This document shows, in pieces, positions 47,207 through 55,087 of a DNA stretch of 64,000 bases (position 1 is the stretch's first letter; every line of letters begins with the position of its first letter). This DNA is from Spongiactinospora sp. TRM90649 (GTDB lineage Bacteria; Actinomycetota; Actinomycetes; Streptosporangiales; Streptosporangiaceae): positions 1 to 64,000 of the forward strand of contig NZ_JARLTC010000011.1 of NCBI RefSeq assembly GCF_029382225.1, written 5' to 3'. Made by a program: the position numbers and the translations under genes. A model generated the notes under the pieces. The model made no database searches, had not been told where the DNA came from, and saw nothing but the letters and a program-made list of their open reading frames with translations.

Positions 47207-47302
47207 TGACCTTGAGATGAACGGGGCGGTCAAGTGCGATGTCAAGGTCATGTCTCGGTTCGCACCGGGCCGGCCTGTCCTCGGCGGTCGCCGACCGGCC
47301 CG
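47207..47302 (+). promoter_or_regulatory. Structured leader of the small secreted protein gene
   Basis: TGACCTTGA (47207-47215) and TCAAGGTCA (47242-47250) are perfect 9-bp inverted repeats 26 bp apart. Downstream CGGGCCGG (47266-47273) pairs with CCGGCCCG (47295-47302), enclosing TCGGC/GCCGA (47281-47294). The second structure ends 13 bases before the AAGGAG ribosome-binding site and could regulate translation or stability. Confidence 0.5.
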
Positions 47303-47325
47303 CGTCACACCGCGAAGGAGACCAA

Positions 47326-47580
47326 GTGATCAAGAAGCTGTGCGTCACCACCACCGTCCTGGGCGCGGCGACGGCTGCCGCGCTGCTCGCGGCGCCCGCC
47401 CACGCGGACGCCTGGACCAACTGGACGGCCAACGACCACGCGGTCCACTCCGGCAACCTCTTCGGACGGATGACCACCAGCGCGATCGGCGGCGCCGGCT
47501 CCACCAACGTCAACAACATCAACGGCACCGTCGCCAACGCCAAGGACGGCAGCGTCAGCGTGAACTTCTCGGTCGACTGA
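47326..47580 (+). CDS. Small secreted protein, unknown function
   Basis: 84 residues. A GTG start with AAGGAG five bases upstream leads into a clean signal peptide (IKKLCVTTTVLGAATAAALL, then AAPAHADA). The mature part is only about 56 residues, rich in Asn, Gly, Ser and Thr (STNVNNINGTVANAKDGSVS), ending in VNFSVD, with no cysteine. The composition recalls surface-active or amyloid-like actinomycete proteins (chaplins, rodlins), but it lacks their motifs and I do not recognise the family. Confidence 0.82.
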   Translation: MIKKLCVTTTVLGAATAAALLAAPAHADAWTNWTANDHAVHSGNLFGRMTTSAIGGAGSTNVNNINGTVANAKDGSVSVNFSVD

Positions 47581-47861
47581 CCAACCCCCACCCCTGCGGC
47601 ACCCACGCGGGCCGGGCTCCCTCCAGACCTCCGGCCCGCACCCCCATGCCCAGTCGCCGGCACCCAGACGTGAGCGCCGCCACGTGCCATAACGCAGCAC
47701 TGCGCTCCCGGTGCCGCACCGCAGTACACCCCTCGCCCTGCCGTCCCCTGATGCCCGCCGCCGTTGGCCCTCGCCAACGCCTTCCGTACCGCCGTCTGCC
47801 GGTACCGCGGGTGCGTCCTGCCGTTGGTCCCGCTGGGATGCGCGCTGTCGCGCGCCCACTC

Positions 47862-48077
47862 GATGACCATCTCGTCCCGGGCCTTGCCCGCCCTGCGGTC
47901 GACGACGACCAGGACGAGGGCGACGACCGGGCCGAGCATGCCAGTAGGCGGTTGGAGCGGCTGGAAAGTCTCCGGGAGTTCCTCGAAAACCGTGAGGACA
48001 ACCTCTCGGTGTACGGGCGGATCACCCTCGAATACGGCCTACGTCTGGGCGAGGCCCAGTTGGAATGGGCCAAATGA
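47862..48077 (+). pseudogene. Possible PadR C-terminal domain remnant
   Basis: This frame ends in RRLERLESLREFLENRED followed by LEYGLRLGEAQLEWAK, which resembles the dimerisation helix of PadR/Vir_act_alpha_C regulators. The winged helix domain that should precede it is missing: upstream sequence in all frames lacks family resemblance and has no start signals. Alternatively it is chance similarity in a helical coiled segment. The rest of 47581-47861 shows nothing I can name. Confidence 0.35.
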
Positions 48078-48302
48078 GCGCAAGGTCAGATCCGCTAGCG
48101 CCCAAGATCATTCCCGTGCCGGTGGGCTGTCCGGGAGATGGCTGCCCGTTCCTCTGAGGATGTCCAAACGACCGGCCGGGCGCGAGCGTCGGGTGAACGC
48201 GAGGGCCGTTGGGGGCGTGGGGCGGCCCGGCGCTCGGCGTATGGGCGCGGGGATCCACAGGGGGAGTAAAGGGTGGGGCCCTTGGGTGTAAAGGGCGAGG
48301 GT
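48078..48302. other. Non-coding stretch, no gene seen
   Basis: The segment between the PadR-like remnant and the large hairpin holds no frame with credible start, codon bias or family resemblance. It contains two GTAAAGGG direct repeats (near 48266 and 48289) of unknown meaning. Confidence 0.5.
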
Positions 48303-48349
48303 GGGAGGGTGCCCTGGCGGGCGTGGGGGACCCGCCAGGACACCTCCCT
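48303..48349. terminator. Long hairpin next to the 118-residue gene
   Basis: GGGAGGGTG (48303-48311) pairs with CACCTCCC (48341-48348) and, inside it, CCTGGCGGG (48313-48321) pairs exactly with CCCGCCAGG (48331-48339). It is followed by TTT. It lies just downstream of the minus-strand gene at 48367 and probably terminates it; it could also act on the plus strand. Confidence 0.75.
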
Positions 48350-48366
48350 TTCCGGACGCGACGGCG

Positions 48367-48723
48367 TTAGAACCCCGGCGAGGGATGAGGTCCTAGGCCG
48401 TTGGGTCGCGACCGGAGACGGTGGGGGGATCGAGTCTCCTCGGAGGATCCCGGCCGTCGGTACCGACCAGCTATGAGGTTTGCCGCCCCGACGGGGTCGT
48501 CCGCAGGATGAACGACTTCCTGCCCGTCTTCACTCCAGACGAACATCCCGTCTTTGCACCACACGGTCAGCTCGGTGAGAACCGAAAGCACGGACATGCC
48601 GTTCCCGTTGCTCTGGTAGGTGTGGGTGAACCCTTGGCGGTGCAACGCATAGCGCAGTAGACGCGTTGCCTCGCGGGGATCGCGCCAGGGCAGGTTGGGC
48701 GTACCCGCACGGACCGACAGCAC
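48367..48723 (-). CDS. Hypothetical protein divergent from a GntR regulator
   Basis: 118 residues. The segment WRDPREATRLLRYALHRQGF resembles N-termini of small actinobacterial proteins often found beside GntR regulators, followed by a beta-rich part (SVLSVLTELTVWCKDGMFVW) and a basic, disordered tail. No signal peptide or known catalytic motif. The GTG start has GAGGGGG nine bases upstream. It shares a divergent promoter region with the GntR gene, which may regulate it. A strong hairpin follows the gene. Confidence 0.7.
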   Translation of the reverse strand: MLSVRAGTPNLPWRDPREATRLLRYALHRQGFTHTYQSNGNGMSVLSVLTELTVWCKDGMFVWSEDGQEVVHPADDPVGAANLIAGRYRRPGSSEETRSPHRLRSRPNGLGPHPSPGF

Positions 48724-48762
48724 CGGCCGTCACCCCCTCGCCGACCTTTCGATGGTTTTGTA

Positions 48763-48840
48763 CCAACGTTTGGATGATGGGGCTCAAAGGGGGGCGCGGT
48801 CAAGAGCTGAGTTTCAAACTAGAACCAGATCGTCTAGATT
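48763..48840. promoter_or_regulatory. Divergent promoter with two palindromic candidates (GntR site)
   Basis: CCAACGTTTGG (48763-48773) is a near-palindrome, and CTAGAACCAGATCGTCTAGA (48819-48838) is flanked by two CTAGA elements. TAGATT (48835-48840) is a candidate -10 for the GntR gene about 22 bp from its start. HutC-type regulators bind palindromes of this size, so autoregulation is likely. Confidence 0.45.
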
Positions 48841-48862
48841 CGTTGGCACAAAAGGGGTGAAT

Positions 48863-49612
48863 GTGGCGCGGTCGACGCTGTACCAGCAGGTGGCCTCTGA
48901 ACTACGGAGGGCCATCTACTCCGGTGACCTCGGTCCCGGGGACCAGCTTCCGACCGAGGCCGACCTCATGGGCTCCTACGGCGTGAGCCGCAATACGGTC
49001 AGGCTCGCGCTCGGTGAGCTCGTCAACGAAGGGCTCATCAGCCGGACGCCCCGGCGCGGGAGCATCGTCCGCGACCGCAGGCCCCTGCTGATGTATCCGC
49101 AGCGCGAGCTTCAGCCGCAGCCGGCCAGCGCGCCACGTGAGGCGTTCGGGTTCGCCGTGTCCCAGGAGGGCCGCGAGCCGAGCCAGGTCATCGAGGTGTC
49201 GATCGTCGAGCCTCCCGAGGACGTCGCCATCCGGCTGGAGCTGCCCGACGGCGGGCTGGCCGTGGTACGGCGGCGGCTGCGGTTCGTGGACGGCCAGCCG
49301 TACAACACGAACGACTCCTACTTCCCTCAGGCCATGGTCTCCGACTCCGAGATCGTGCGGCCCGCCGACATCACGCGCGGGGCGAACCTGGTGCTGGAAG
49401 AGCTCGGGCACCCGCAGGTGCGAGTGGTGGACGACATCTCCGCGCGGATGCCGACGCCTGCCGAGAGCATGCGACTCGAACTGGAGCCGGGCACTCCGGT
49501 CGTGGAATACGTCCGGGTCGGATACGACCCCGACGGTGCGCCGGTCCGTGTGGCCGTTTCCGTGTTGCCCGCGGACAAGCATCTGATCCGGTACGAGCTG
49601 GAACGCCGCTGA
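48863..49612 (+). CDS. GntR/HutC family transcriptional regulator
   Basis: 249 residues. The winged helix (about 1-70) reads LYQQVASELRRAIYSGDLGP and YGVSRNTVRLALGELVNEGL; a UTRA effector domain follows (AIRLELPDGGLAVVRRRLRF, EYVRVGYDPDGAPVRVAVSV). The GTG at 48863 is chosen because AAAGGGG lies five bases upstream; the frame extends further back without signals. UTRA domains bind small metabolites such as sugar phosphates or histidine products. The divergent 118-residue gene is a likely target. Confidence 0.92.
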   Translation: MARSTLYQQVASELRRAIYSGDLGPGDQLPTEADLMGSYGVSRNTVRLALGELVNEGLISRTPRRGSIVRDRRPLLMYPQRELQPQPASAPREAFGFAVSQEGREPSQVIEVSIVEPPEDVAIRLELPDGGLAVVRRRLRFVDGQPYNTNDSYFPQAMVSDSEIVRPADITRGANLVLEELGHPQVRVVDDISARMPTPAESMRLELEPGTPVVEYVRVGYDPDGAPVRVAVSVLPADKHLIRYELERR

Positions 49613-49763
49613 TCTATCGCGGCACCGTCCACCGCGCGGCGATCTCGCCGACGCGGTGCTAGATACTTCCCAAAAATCCCGATTTGTACCGCCATTTCCG
49701 CGTGCCATGAGTCAGGCACGATTCGTGTTCATCCAACCACCCATCGCAACGAAGGGACGCTCC

Positions 49764-50378
49764 ATGAACGCCGACCTCCTCCTGTCCCCCCAGACCCTCA
49801 CCCTCCGCCGCGCGGGCGGCGGCGACCTCCAGGCCGCGCTCGGGCTGCTCGCCGAGGCCGCCGAGTGGCTGCACCACCGGGGCGTCCGCCAGTGGCCGCG
49901 CGGCGGCTTCGGCCCGGAGCGCATCGAGCCGCTCATCGAGCAGGGCGTGCTCTACATCGCCGACATCGCCGGACGTCCGGGACGGCGCGCCCAGGTGGCC
50001 GTCGTCGCGGTGGACGGCTTCGCCGACCCCGAGTTCTGGACCCCCGCCGACGCCCCCGCCGACGCCCTGTACGTGCACAAGCTGGCCGTGTCCCGCGACG
50101 TGGCCGGTATGGGCGTCGGAGAGGCGCTGCTCGACTGGGCGGGCGGCGTGGTCCTCGACGAGGGGCGGCGCTGGCTCCGCCTGGACTGTGCCAAGGGCAA
50201 TCGCGGCCTGCAGGCCTACTACCGCGCCCGCTCGTTCACGCACCTGCGGACGGTGGACCTGCCGCACCGAGCCTCCGGCGCGTTGTTCCAGCGCCGGGCG
50301 GGACTCACGACGGGCGCACCCCGCGTCCGGCTCCTGGACCGGACGGCCCCCCGCAGGCCGTCCCCGGTCCCCGCGTAG
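49764..50378 (+). CDS. GNAT family N-acetyltransferase
   Basis: 204 residues. The GNAT core is LHHRGVRQWPRGGF, YVHKLAVSRDVAGMGVGEAL (the V-x-x-x-x-R/G-x-G-x-A acetyl-CoA loop) and RLDCAKGNRGLQAYYRARSF. It acetylates an unknown small molecule or peptide. GAAGGGA lies upstream of the ATG at 49764; an earlier in-frame ATG at 49707 has no such site. A stem-loop follows the gene. Confidence 0.9.
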   Translation: MNADLLLSPQTLTLRRAGGGDLQAALGLLAEAAEWLHHRGVRQWPRGGFGPERIEPLIEQGVLYIADIAGRPGRRAQVAVVAVDGFADPEFWTPADAPADALYVHKLAVSRDVAGMGVGEALLDWAGGVVLDEGRRWLRLDCAKGNRGLQAYYRARSFTHLRTVDLPHRASGALFQRRAGLTTGAPRVRLLDRTAPRRPSPVPA

Positions 50379-50388
50379 CTCCCGATGC

Positions 50389-50421
50389 CGGTCGCCACGC
50401 TCGGCTCCTGAGTGGCGATCG
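50389..50421 (+). terminator. Stem-loop after the GNAT gene
   Basis: CGGTCGCCAC (50389-50398) pairs with GTGGCGATCG (50412-50421) with one G-U pair and a 13-base loop. No T-run. Confidence 0.55.
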
Positions 50422-50497
50422 GCCCCGCACGCTGCGGCAACCCGCTGAAGTCCCGATTTTGGGGGTGCAAGGCGTACTGATCGCAAAACACACCCGA

Positions 50498-50509
50498 TAG
50501 CCTCGATCC
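50498..50509 (+). promoter_or_regulatory. Predicted -10 element of cutC
   Basis: TAGCCT (50498-50503) is followed by six bases and the cutC ATG at 50510, with no ribosome-binding site, so a leaderless mRNA is predicted. Confidence 0.5.
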
Positions 50510-51190
50510 ATGACCGGAGCCCTGCTTGAGGTGATCGCGCTGGACACGCGCGACGCCGTCGCCGCCGAGCAAGGCGGCGCCGACCGCCTGGAGGTCGTCG
50601 CCGACATGGCGTCCGACGGGCTCACCCCGGCGGCCGAGACGGTCGCGGCCATCGCCAAGGAGTGCGCGCTCCCGCAGATGGTGATGCTGCGGCCCGGCCC
50701 GGGCTTCACGGTGACCGACGAGGAGGTGAAGGGCCTGCGCGCGACCGCGCGGGCCCTCGCCGACGCCGGGGCCGCGGGGTTCGTGTTCGGCTTCCTCGAC
50801 AATGACGGGGCCGTCGACCTCGCCGCCACCGAGGCGATGATCCACGCCGTCGCGCCGCTCCCGTGGACGTTCCATCGCGCTGTGGACCGTGCCGCCGACG
50901 TCCAGGCGGCCTGGCGGGCCGTGCGCCTGCTGCCCAACCTGGCCACCGTCCTGACCGCCGGGGCCCCCACGGGGGTCGCCGACGGCCTGGGCGTCCTGCG
51001 CGCGCGGGCAGGGGCGGGAGACGCCGGGTTGATCATGGCGGGCGGTGGGCTGCGGCCCGAGCACGTGCCCGCGCTCGTGGACTACGGCGTCCGGGCCTTC
51101 CACGTCGGCACCGCCGTCCGCGGATCATGGACCGATCCCGTGGACCCCGAGCTCGTGCGCCGCTGGCGGGCGCTGGTCGACGGGCGCTGA
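50510..51190 (+). CDS. cutC: CutC family protein
   Basis: 226 residues, the TIM-barrel CutC family: LEVIALDTRDAVAAEQGGAD, ADRLEVVADM, VMLRPGPGFTVTDEE, FVFGFLDNDGAVDLAATEAM, WTFHRAVDRAADV and LIMAGGGLRPEHV. It was linked to copper tolerance in E. coli, but the biochemical role is unsettled and no copper genes are nearby. It is preceded by a leaderless-type promoter and is convergent with the DUF6986 gene. Confidence 0.92.
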   Translation: MTGALLEVIALDTRDAVAAEQGGADRLEVVADMASDGLTPAAETVAAIAKECALPQMVMLRPGPGFTVTDEEVKGLRATARALADAGAAGFVFGFLDNDGAVDLAATEAMIHAVAPLPWTFHRAVDRAADVQAAWRAVRLLPNLATVLTAGAPTGVADGLGVLRARAGAGDAGLIMAGGGLRPEHVPALVDYGVRAFHVGTAVRGSWTDPVDPELVRRWRALVDGR

Positions 51191-51205
51191 GCGCCCCCCA
51201 GCCGC

Positions 51206-51220
51206 CCCGCGAGGCGCGGG
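51206..51220. terminator. Hairpin between convergent cutC and DUF6986 genes
   Basis: CCCGCG (51206-51211) pairs with CGCGGG (51215-51220) around AGG. It lies in the 36-bp gap between two convergent stops and may serve both. Confidence 0.5.
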
Positions 51221-51226
51221 CCGGTG

Positions 51227-52411
51227 TCAGTCACCCAGGGCGTGACCGGCGCGCGCCAGAGCGGCCGTGAGGGTCCGCACGGTGGCGGGCTCATCGAGCG
51301 CGCCGTCGCCCGTCGCGCGCCGTTCCACGAAGGCCGCCACCCGCGAGGCGTAGCGGTCCCGATGTTCCAGATGAAAGGCGTAGGTGGTGACGAAACGGCT
51401 TACCAGGTGCGCCGGGTGCATATCCCAGCCCTGGTAGTAGCCGTGCGCGAGGGAGTGCCGCACGACCTCGGCATGACGCCTCCACAGAGCCCGCACGTCC
51501 GAGGCCGACTCGCTCGCGGGCGCGGCGGCCAGCGAGCCGTCCGCCAGTTCCACGGACGTACCGGCGAACGCCGCCAGCATCGCGTGCCTGGCGTGGTCGC
51601 ACGCCGGATGGTCGAGCCGCTGCTCGTGCGGCGCCAGCCCGCACGCCGCCGTGTAGTCGAACACCCCGAAGTGCGCCGCCGCCAGGCGCCCGCGCGCCGT
51701 CTCCACCAGGCCGGGCCGCAGGAACGGCAGCGTGCGGGGGTCTTCGACCTGCATCTCCAGGGGCAGCGCGCCGGGCGGCAGCCCGAGGCCCTCCTCCAGC
51801 GCGGAAAGGCACGTCGCGAACTGGCCGAGGTACTCCTCCATGACCACCTTCGGGAACGTCACCCGGAACCCGCGAGGGAGCCCGCCCGCCAGGGTGGTCA
51901 GCGTGGTCAGGAAACCGTCGAGCGTGCGCACGGCCCGGCCGGGGTCGCCGTCGGCGAACGACTTCACCCGCAGCCCCCAGCGCCGGGGGAGGGTTCCCGC
52001 CGCGTGCATCTCCGCCACCGACCGGGCGGCGGCCTCGGCGTGGGCGTCCTCCTCGTCGGGGGCGCGCTCGCCGTAGCCGTCCTCGAAGTCGATCCGGAGG
52101 TCCTCCACCGTGCGTCCGCCGGACAGCTTGGCCACCACGCGCCGGTGCACCTCGGCCGCCAGCGCGGGGGAGTCCACCTCGAACACGCCCGCCAGCGCCC
52201 CCGGCGAGCGCAGGTACGCCGCCAGCAGGGCCGACGCGGTGGCGGCCCACCGGGCGGCGGTCTCGGGCCCGAAGGCGTCGGCGGGCACGTAGACGGTGTG
52301 CGACGGCTGCCAGGCGGGCTCTCGCGCGGCCCGCTCCCCGGCCCGCTGCTCGGCGTACGCCCGCGCGAAGCCGGGGATCAGCGCCGCCGGATCGGTGAGC
52401 GTCACCCGCAT
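51227..52411 (-). CDS. DUF6986 family, HpcH/HpaI aldolase-like protein
   Basis: 394 residues. The opening segments HTVYVPADAFGPETAARWAA, VEDLRIDFEDGYGERAPDEE and the later RVTFPKVVMEEYLGQFATCL, LPLEMQVEDPRTLPFLRPGL, GVFDYTAACGL and GYYQGWDMHPAHLVSRFVTT are the hallmarks of DUF6986, a malate-synthase/citrate-lyase-like TIM-barrel family. The acidic residues in QVEDP and DFEDGYG are placed to bind a metal and an acyl or keto-acid substrate, but the reaction is unknown. Its ATG shares one base with the fprA stop (TGATG), so translation is coupled to fprA. Confidence 0.88.
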   Translation of the reverse strand: MRVTLTDPAALIPGFARAYAEQRAGERAAREPAWQPSHTVYVPADAFGPETAARWAATASALLAAYLRSPGALAGVFEVDSPALAAEVHRRVVAKLSGGRTVEDLRIDFEDGYGERAPDEEDAHAEAAARSVAEMHAAGTLPRRWGLRVKSFADGDPGRAVRTLDGFLTTLTTLAGGLPRGFRVTFPKVVMEEYLGQFATCLSALEEGLGLPPGALPLEMQVEDPRTLPFLRPGLVETARGRLAAAHFGVFDYTAACGLAPHEQRLDHPACDHARHAMLAAFAGTSVELADGSLAAAPASESASDVRALWRRHAEVVRHSLAHGYYQGWDMHPAHLVSRFVTTYAFHLEHRDRYASRVAAFVERRATGDGALDEPATVRTLTAALARAGHALGD

Positions 52412-53733
52412 CAGGACGACGCCCGCTCGCCGACGCCCGCGGCGGCCAGCATCGCGGCCAGCCCGACCAGCTTGACCCGCTCGCCCCGGCCCAGCGTGCG
52501 GGCCAGCTCGGCCTCGGCGCCCTCGATCCGCAGCCACTCGTCGTAGGTGATCGGGCGGACCCCGCGCTCGGTGAGGACGTCGTCGAGCGTGCGTGCGGGC
52601 CCGGCGCCGGGTTCGGCCGCCAGGTCGGCGAGCAGCGTGCGGACGGTCTCCGCCGCGTCGGACTTGTTGGTGCCGATCACCCCGGTGGGGCCGCGCTTGA
52701 GCCACCCGGCGACGTACTGGCCGTGGGAGATCCGTCCCTCGGCGTTGGGCACGGTCGAGGTGGACTCGTCGAACGGCACGCCCGGCAGCGGGACGCTCCG
52801 GTAGCCCACCGAGCGCAGCACCATGCCGACCGGGATCGTCTCGAACACGCCGGTGCCCACGACCCTGCCCTCCGACAGCGCGGTGCGCTCCAGCCTGATG
52901 CCCTCCACGCGCTCGGCGCCGAGGATCTCCACCGGCCGCAGCCAGAACCGCACGTCGAGCCGCCGGGGCCGGCCTATCGGCGGCCGCGCCGCCCAGCCGC
53001 GCAGCACCTCGACATTGCCCTTGATCTGCCGCGACAGCCCGCTGACGTCGCTGTCGCCGGCCTCCTCGGAGCGCACGCAGACGTCGGCGTTGCCCAGTTC
53101 GCCCAGTTCGCGGAGTTCCTTCAGGGTGAACTTGGCGTGCTCGGGCCCGCGCCTGCCGATCATGTGGATCGCCTTGACCTGGCTCTCCGCGAGCGCGGCC
53201 AGGACGTTCTCCGGCACGTCGGTGGCGCTCAGTTCCTCCGCCGTCTTGGCCAGGACGCGCACGACGTCCACCGCGACGTTGCCGACGCCGATCACCGCGA
53301 CCTCTGAGCTGTCGAGGGTGAAGGCGTCGGCGGGGACGTCGGGGTGCCCGCAGTACCAGTTCACGAAGTCGGTGGCGGCCACACTGCCGGGGAGGTCCTC
53401 GCCGGGGATGCCCATGCGGCGGTCGACCATCGCGCCGGTGCAGTACACCACGGCGTCATAGCAGGCGCGCAGGTCGTCGACGGTCACGTGACGGCCCAGC
53501 TCCACGCCGCCGAGGAAGCGGATCCCGGGCGCCTCCAGCACCCTGCGCAGGTATCCGGCGATCGACTTGATCGAGGTGTGGTCGGGCGCCACACCGTATC
53601 TGACCAGTCCGTACGGCGTGGGCAGCCGTTCGAGGACATCGACCTCGACCGGTTCGCCCGCCTGCTTCCCCAGCGCCTCGGCCGTGTAGATGCCTGCGGG
53701 CCCCGACCCAACGATCGCCACGCGCAACGGCAC
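52411..53733 (-). CDS. fprA: Ferredoxin/adrenodoxin-type NADP+ reductase
   Basis: 440 residues. The FAD-binding Rossmann motif VAIVGSGPAGIYTAEAL opens the protein, PTPYGLVRYGVAPDHTSIKS matches FprA exactly in type, and the NADP site is AVIGVGNVAVDVVRVL with MIGRRGPEHAKFTLKELREL. The C-terminal GYRSVPLPGVPFD and YVAGWLKRGPTGVIGTNKSD segments complete the family signature. It passes electrons from NADPH to ferredoxin for P450s or other enzymes. The GTG start has GAGGAGG five bases upstream. It is flanked by a degenerate adenylate-forming gene upstream and coupled to DUF6986 downstream. Confidence 0.95.
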   Translation of the reverse strand: MPLRVAIVGSGPAGIYTAEALGKQAGEPVEVDVLERLPTPYGLVRYGVAPDHTSIKSIAGYLRRVLEAPGIRFLGGVELGRHVTVDDLRACYDAVVYCTGAMVDRRMGIPGEDLPGSVAATDFVNWYCGHPDVPADAFTLDSSEVAVIGVGNVAVDVVRVLAKTAEELSATDVPENVLAALAESQVKAIHMIGRRGPEHAKFTLKELRELGELGNADVCVRSEEAGDSDVSGLSRQIKGNVEVLRGWAARPPIGRPRRLDVRFWLRPVEILGAERVEGIRLERTALSEGRVVGTGVFETIPVGMVLRSVGYRSVPLPGVPFDESTSTVPNAEGRISHGQYVAGWLKRGPTGVIGTNKSDAAETVRTLLADLAAEPGAGPARTLDDVLTERGVRPITYDEWLRIEGAEAELARTLGRGERVKLVGLAAMLAAAGVGERASS

Positions 53734-53783
53734 GTCCGCCTCCTCGTCCCGGGTCCTGGCGACCCGCTACAACAACAGGCTGG

Positions 53784-54980
53784 TCATGTTCGCGATTCTG
53801 CGTCAAGGTCTCCCGTCGCGACCAGACGCAACCGGCCACCTTGATCGATAAATCCCATGTCACCGGTCCGAACGTATCCGTCGCGGGCGATGACCCGCGA
53901 CGACGCCACGGGATCGCCGCGATATCCGGCCATCACCGCGTTGGAACGCAACAGCACCTCGCCGACGCCGCCCTCGGGCACCGGCCGTCCGGCGGGGTCG
54001 CGTACCGAGAGGGCGACGCCTGACCGGGGCCGCCCCACCGAGTGCTCCGCGTCCTCCGGCGGATCCTCCGGCCTGGTGCCCAGGCCGAGTCCCGCCTCCG
54101 TGCACATGTACCTGTTGCACACCGGCGCGCCGAACCGCTCCCGCAGCTCGCGCACCAGCTCCGGCCGTGCGGGGCCGCCGCTGGACAGCACCAGGCGGAC
54201 GGGCGGCGGCGTGCCGTCCACCGCGAGCACCGCGGCGAGCTGGTCGGGTGTGCCCTGCAGCACGCCGAGACCGTGGTCCACCATCACCCGAAGCGCCGCC
54301 TCCGGCTCCCACCGGGGCAGGACGTGCACGGTACGGCCGGTCTGCAAGAACACCGGGATCCTCGTGGTGAAGCCGACCTGGGTGAGCGGCCGGTTCACCA
54401 GCCTCGCGTCGCCGGTGCCCCAGCGCGACCCGGCGCCGTGCGCCCTGATCGCCTCCAGCTGCGCGTCGGCGAACACCGCGCCGCGCGGCGGACCGCGCCG
54501 TCCGCGTGTGAACACCACGGCCACGGGACGGCGCGGATCGGGCGGAAGCGGCGGCGGGGGAGACTCGGCCCGCAGCAGGCCGCGCAGCCGTCCGGGGTCG
54601 TACGGCCCGCGCGCCCGCCCGTCGTACCCGCCGCCGGGAAGCGTCACCACGTCCTGGCCGGGCAGCGGCGGCAGCAGCCCGCGCTCAGTGACGACCAATG
54701 TGGGGGCCAGCCCGTGGAGCACCCCCGGACGGCCGGGCGGCACCCCCGCCGCCACCGCGCCCAGCTTGGCGGCGGCCACGAAGCAGATCGGATACTCGAT
54801 GCCGTCGGGAAGGACGAGCGCCACCAGATCGCCGATCCGCACCCCGCGATGGGCCATGCCCGCCGCGACGCCGTCGGAGAGACGGTCGAGCTCGGCGAAG
54901 GACAGCGTGCAGCCCCCGGTGTCGAACGCCGCGCGCCCACCGAACCTGCGTGCGGCCTCCCCAGCGAGCATGCAGAGCAT
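53784..54980 (-). CDS. Truncated, degenerate acyl-CoA synthetase/adenylate-forming protein
   Basis: 398 residues, matching only the N-terminal domain of the ANL superfamily (usual length 500-550). CTLSFAELDRLSDGVAAGMA, LVALVLPDGIEYPICFVAAA and the A5-A7 region (NRYMCTEAGLGLGTRPED, YVRTGDMGFIDQGGRLRLV) are recognisable. The P-loop A3, normally TSGTTGxPKG, reads TRGRRGPPRG, losing its Ser/Thr residues and Lys. The protein stops at the hinge, so the C-terminal domain with the catalytic lysine is missing. It is probably a decaying pseudogene or a non-catalytic protein. A GAAGGAC site precedes the ATG. fprA begins 50 bp further on. Confidence 0.75.
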   Translation of the reverse strand: MLCMLAGEAARRFGGRAAFDTGGCTLSFAELDRLSDGVAAGMAHRGVRIGDLVALVLPDGIEYPICFVAAAKLGAVAAGVPPGRPGVLHGLAPTLVVTERGLLPPLPGQDVVTLPGGGYDGRARGPYDPGRLRGLLRAESPPPPLPPDPRRPVAVVFTRGRRGPPRGAVFADAQLEAIRAHGAGSRWGTGDARLVNRPLTQVGFTTRIPVFLQTGRTVHVLPRWEPEAALRVMVDHGLGVLQGTPDQLAAVLAVDGTPPPVRLVLSSGGPARPELVRELRERFGAPVCNRYMCTEAGLGLGTRPEDPPEDAEHSVGRPRSGVALSVRDPAGRPVPEGGVGEVLLRSNAVMAGYRGDPVASSRVIARDGYVRTGDMGFIDQGGRLRLVATGDLDAESRT

Positions 54981-55087
54981 GAGGGCGTCCTTCGGGGTGA
55001 CGCGGGGAACACCGTGACGGCTGACATTTCGAAACTACCCCCGAATGCGGCTGGAGGCTTGCGGGAAGCCGACCTACCCGATCACAG

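Noticed and set aside
47217..48077. Single 286-residue gene covering the small secreted protein and the PadR-like end
   Set aside because: The upstream part is a shadow of the secreted-protein gene, which has a strong ribosome-binding site and signal peptide; only the last 70 residues have any family resemblance.
27115..55087. Prophage or integrative element
   Set aside because: No integrase, terminase, tail or replication gene, no tRNA and no flanking direct repeats were found; codon bias matches the core.
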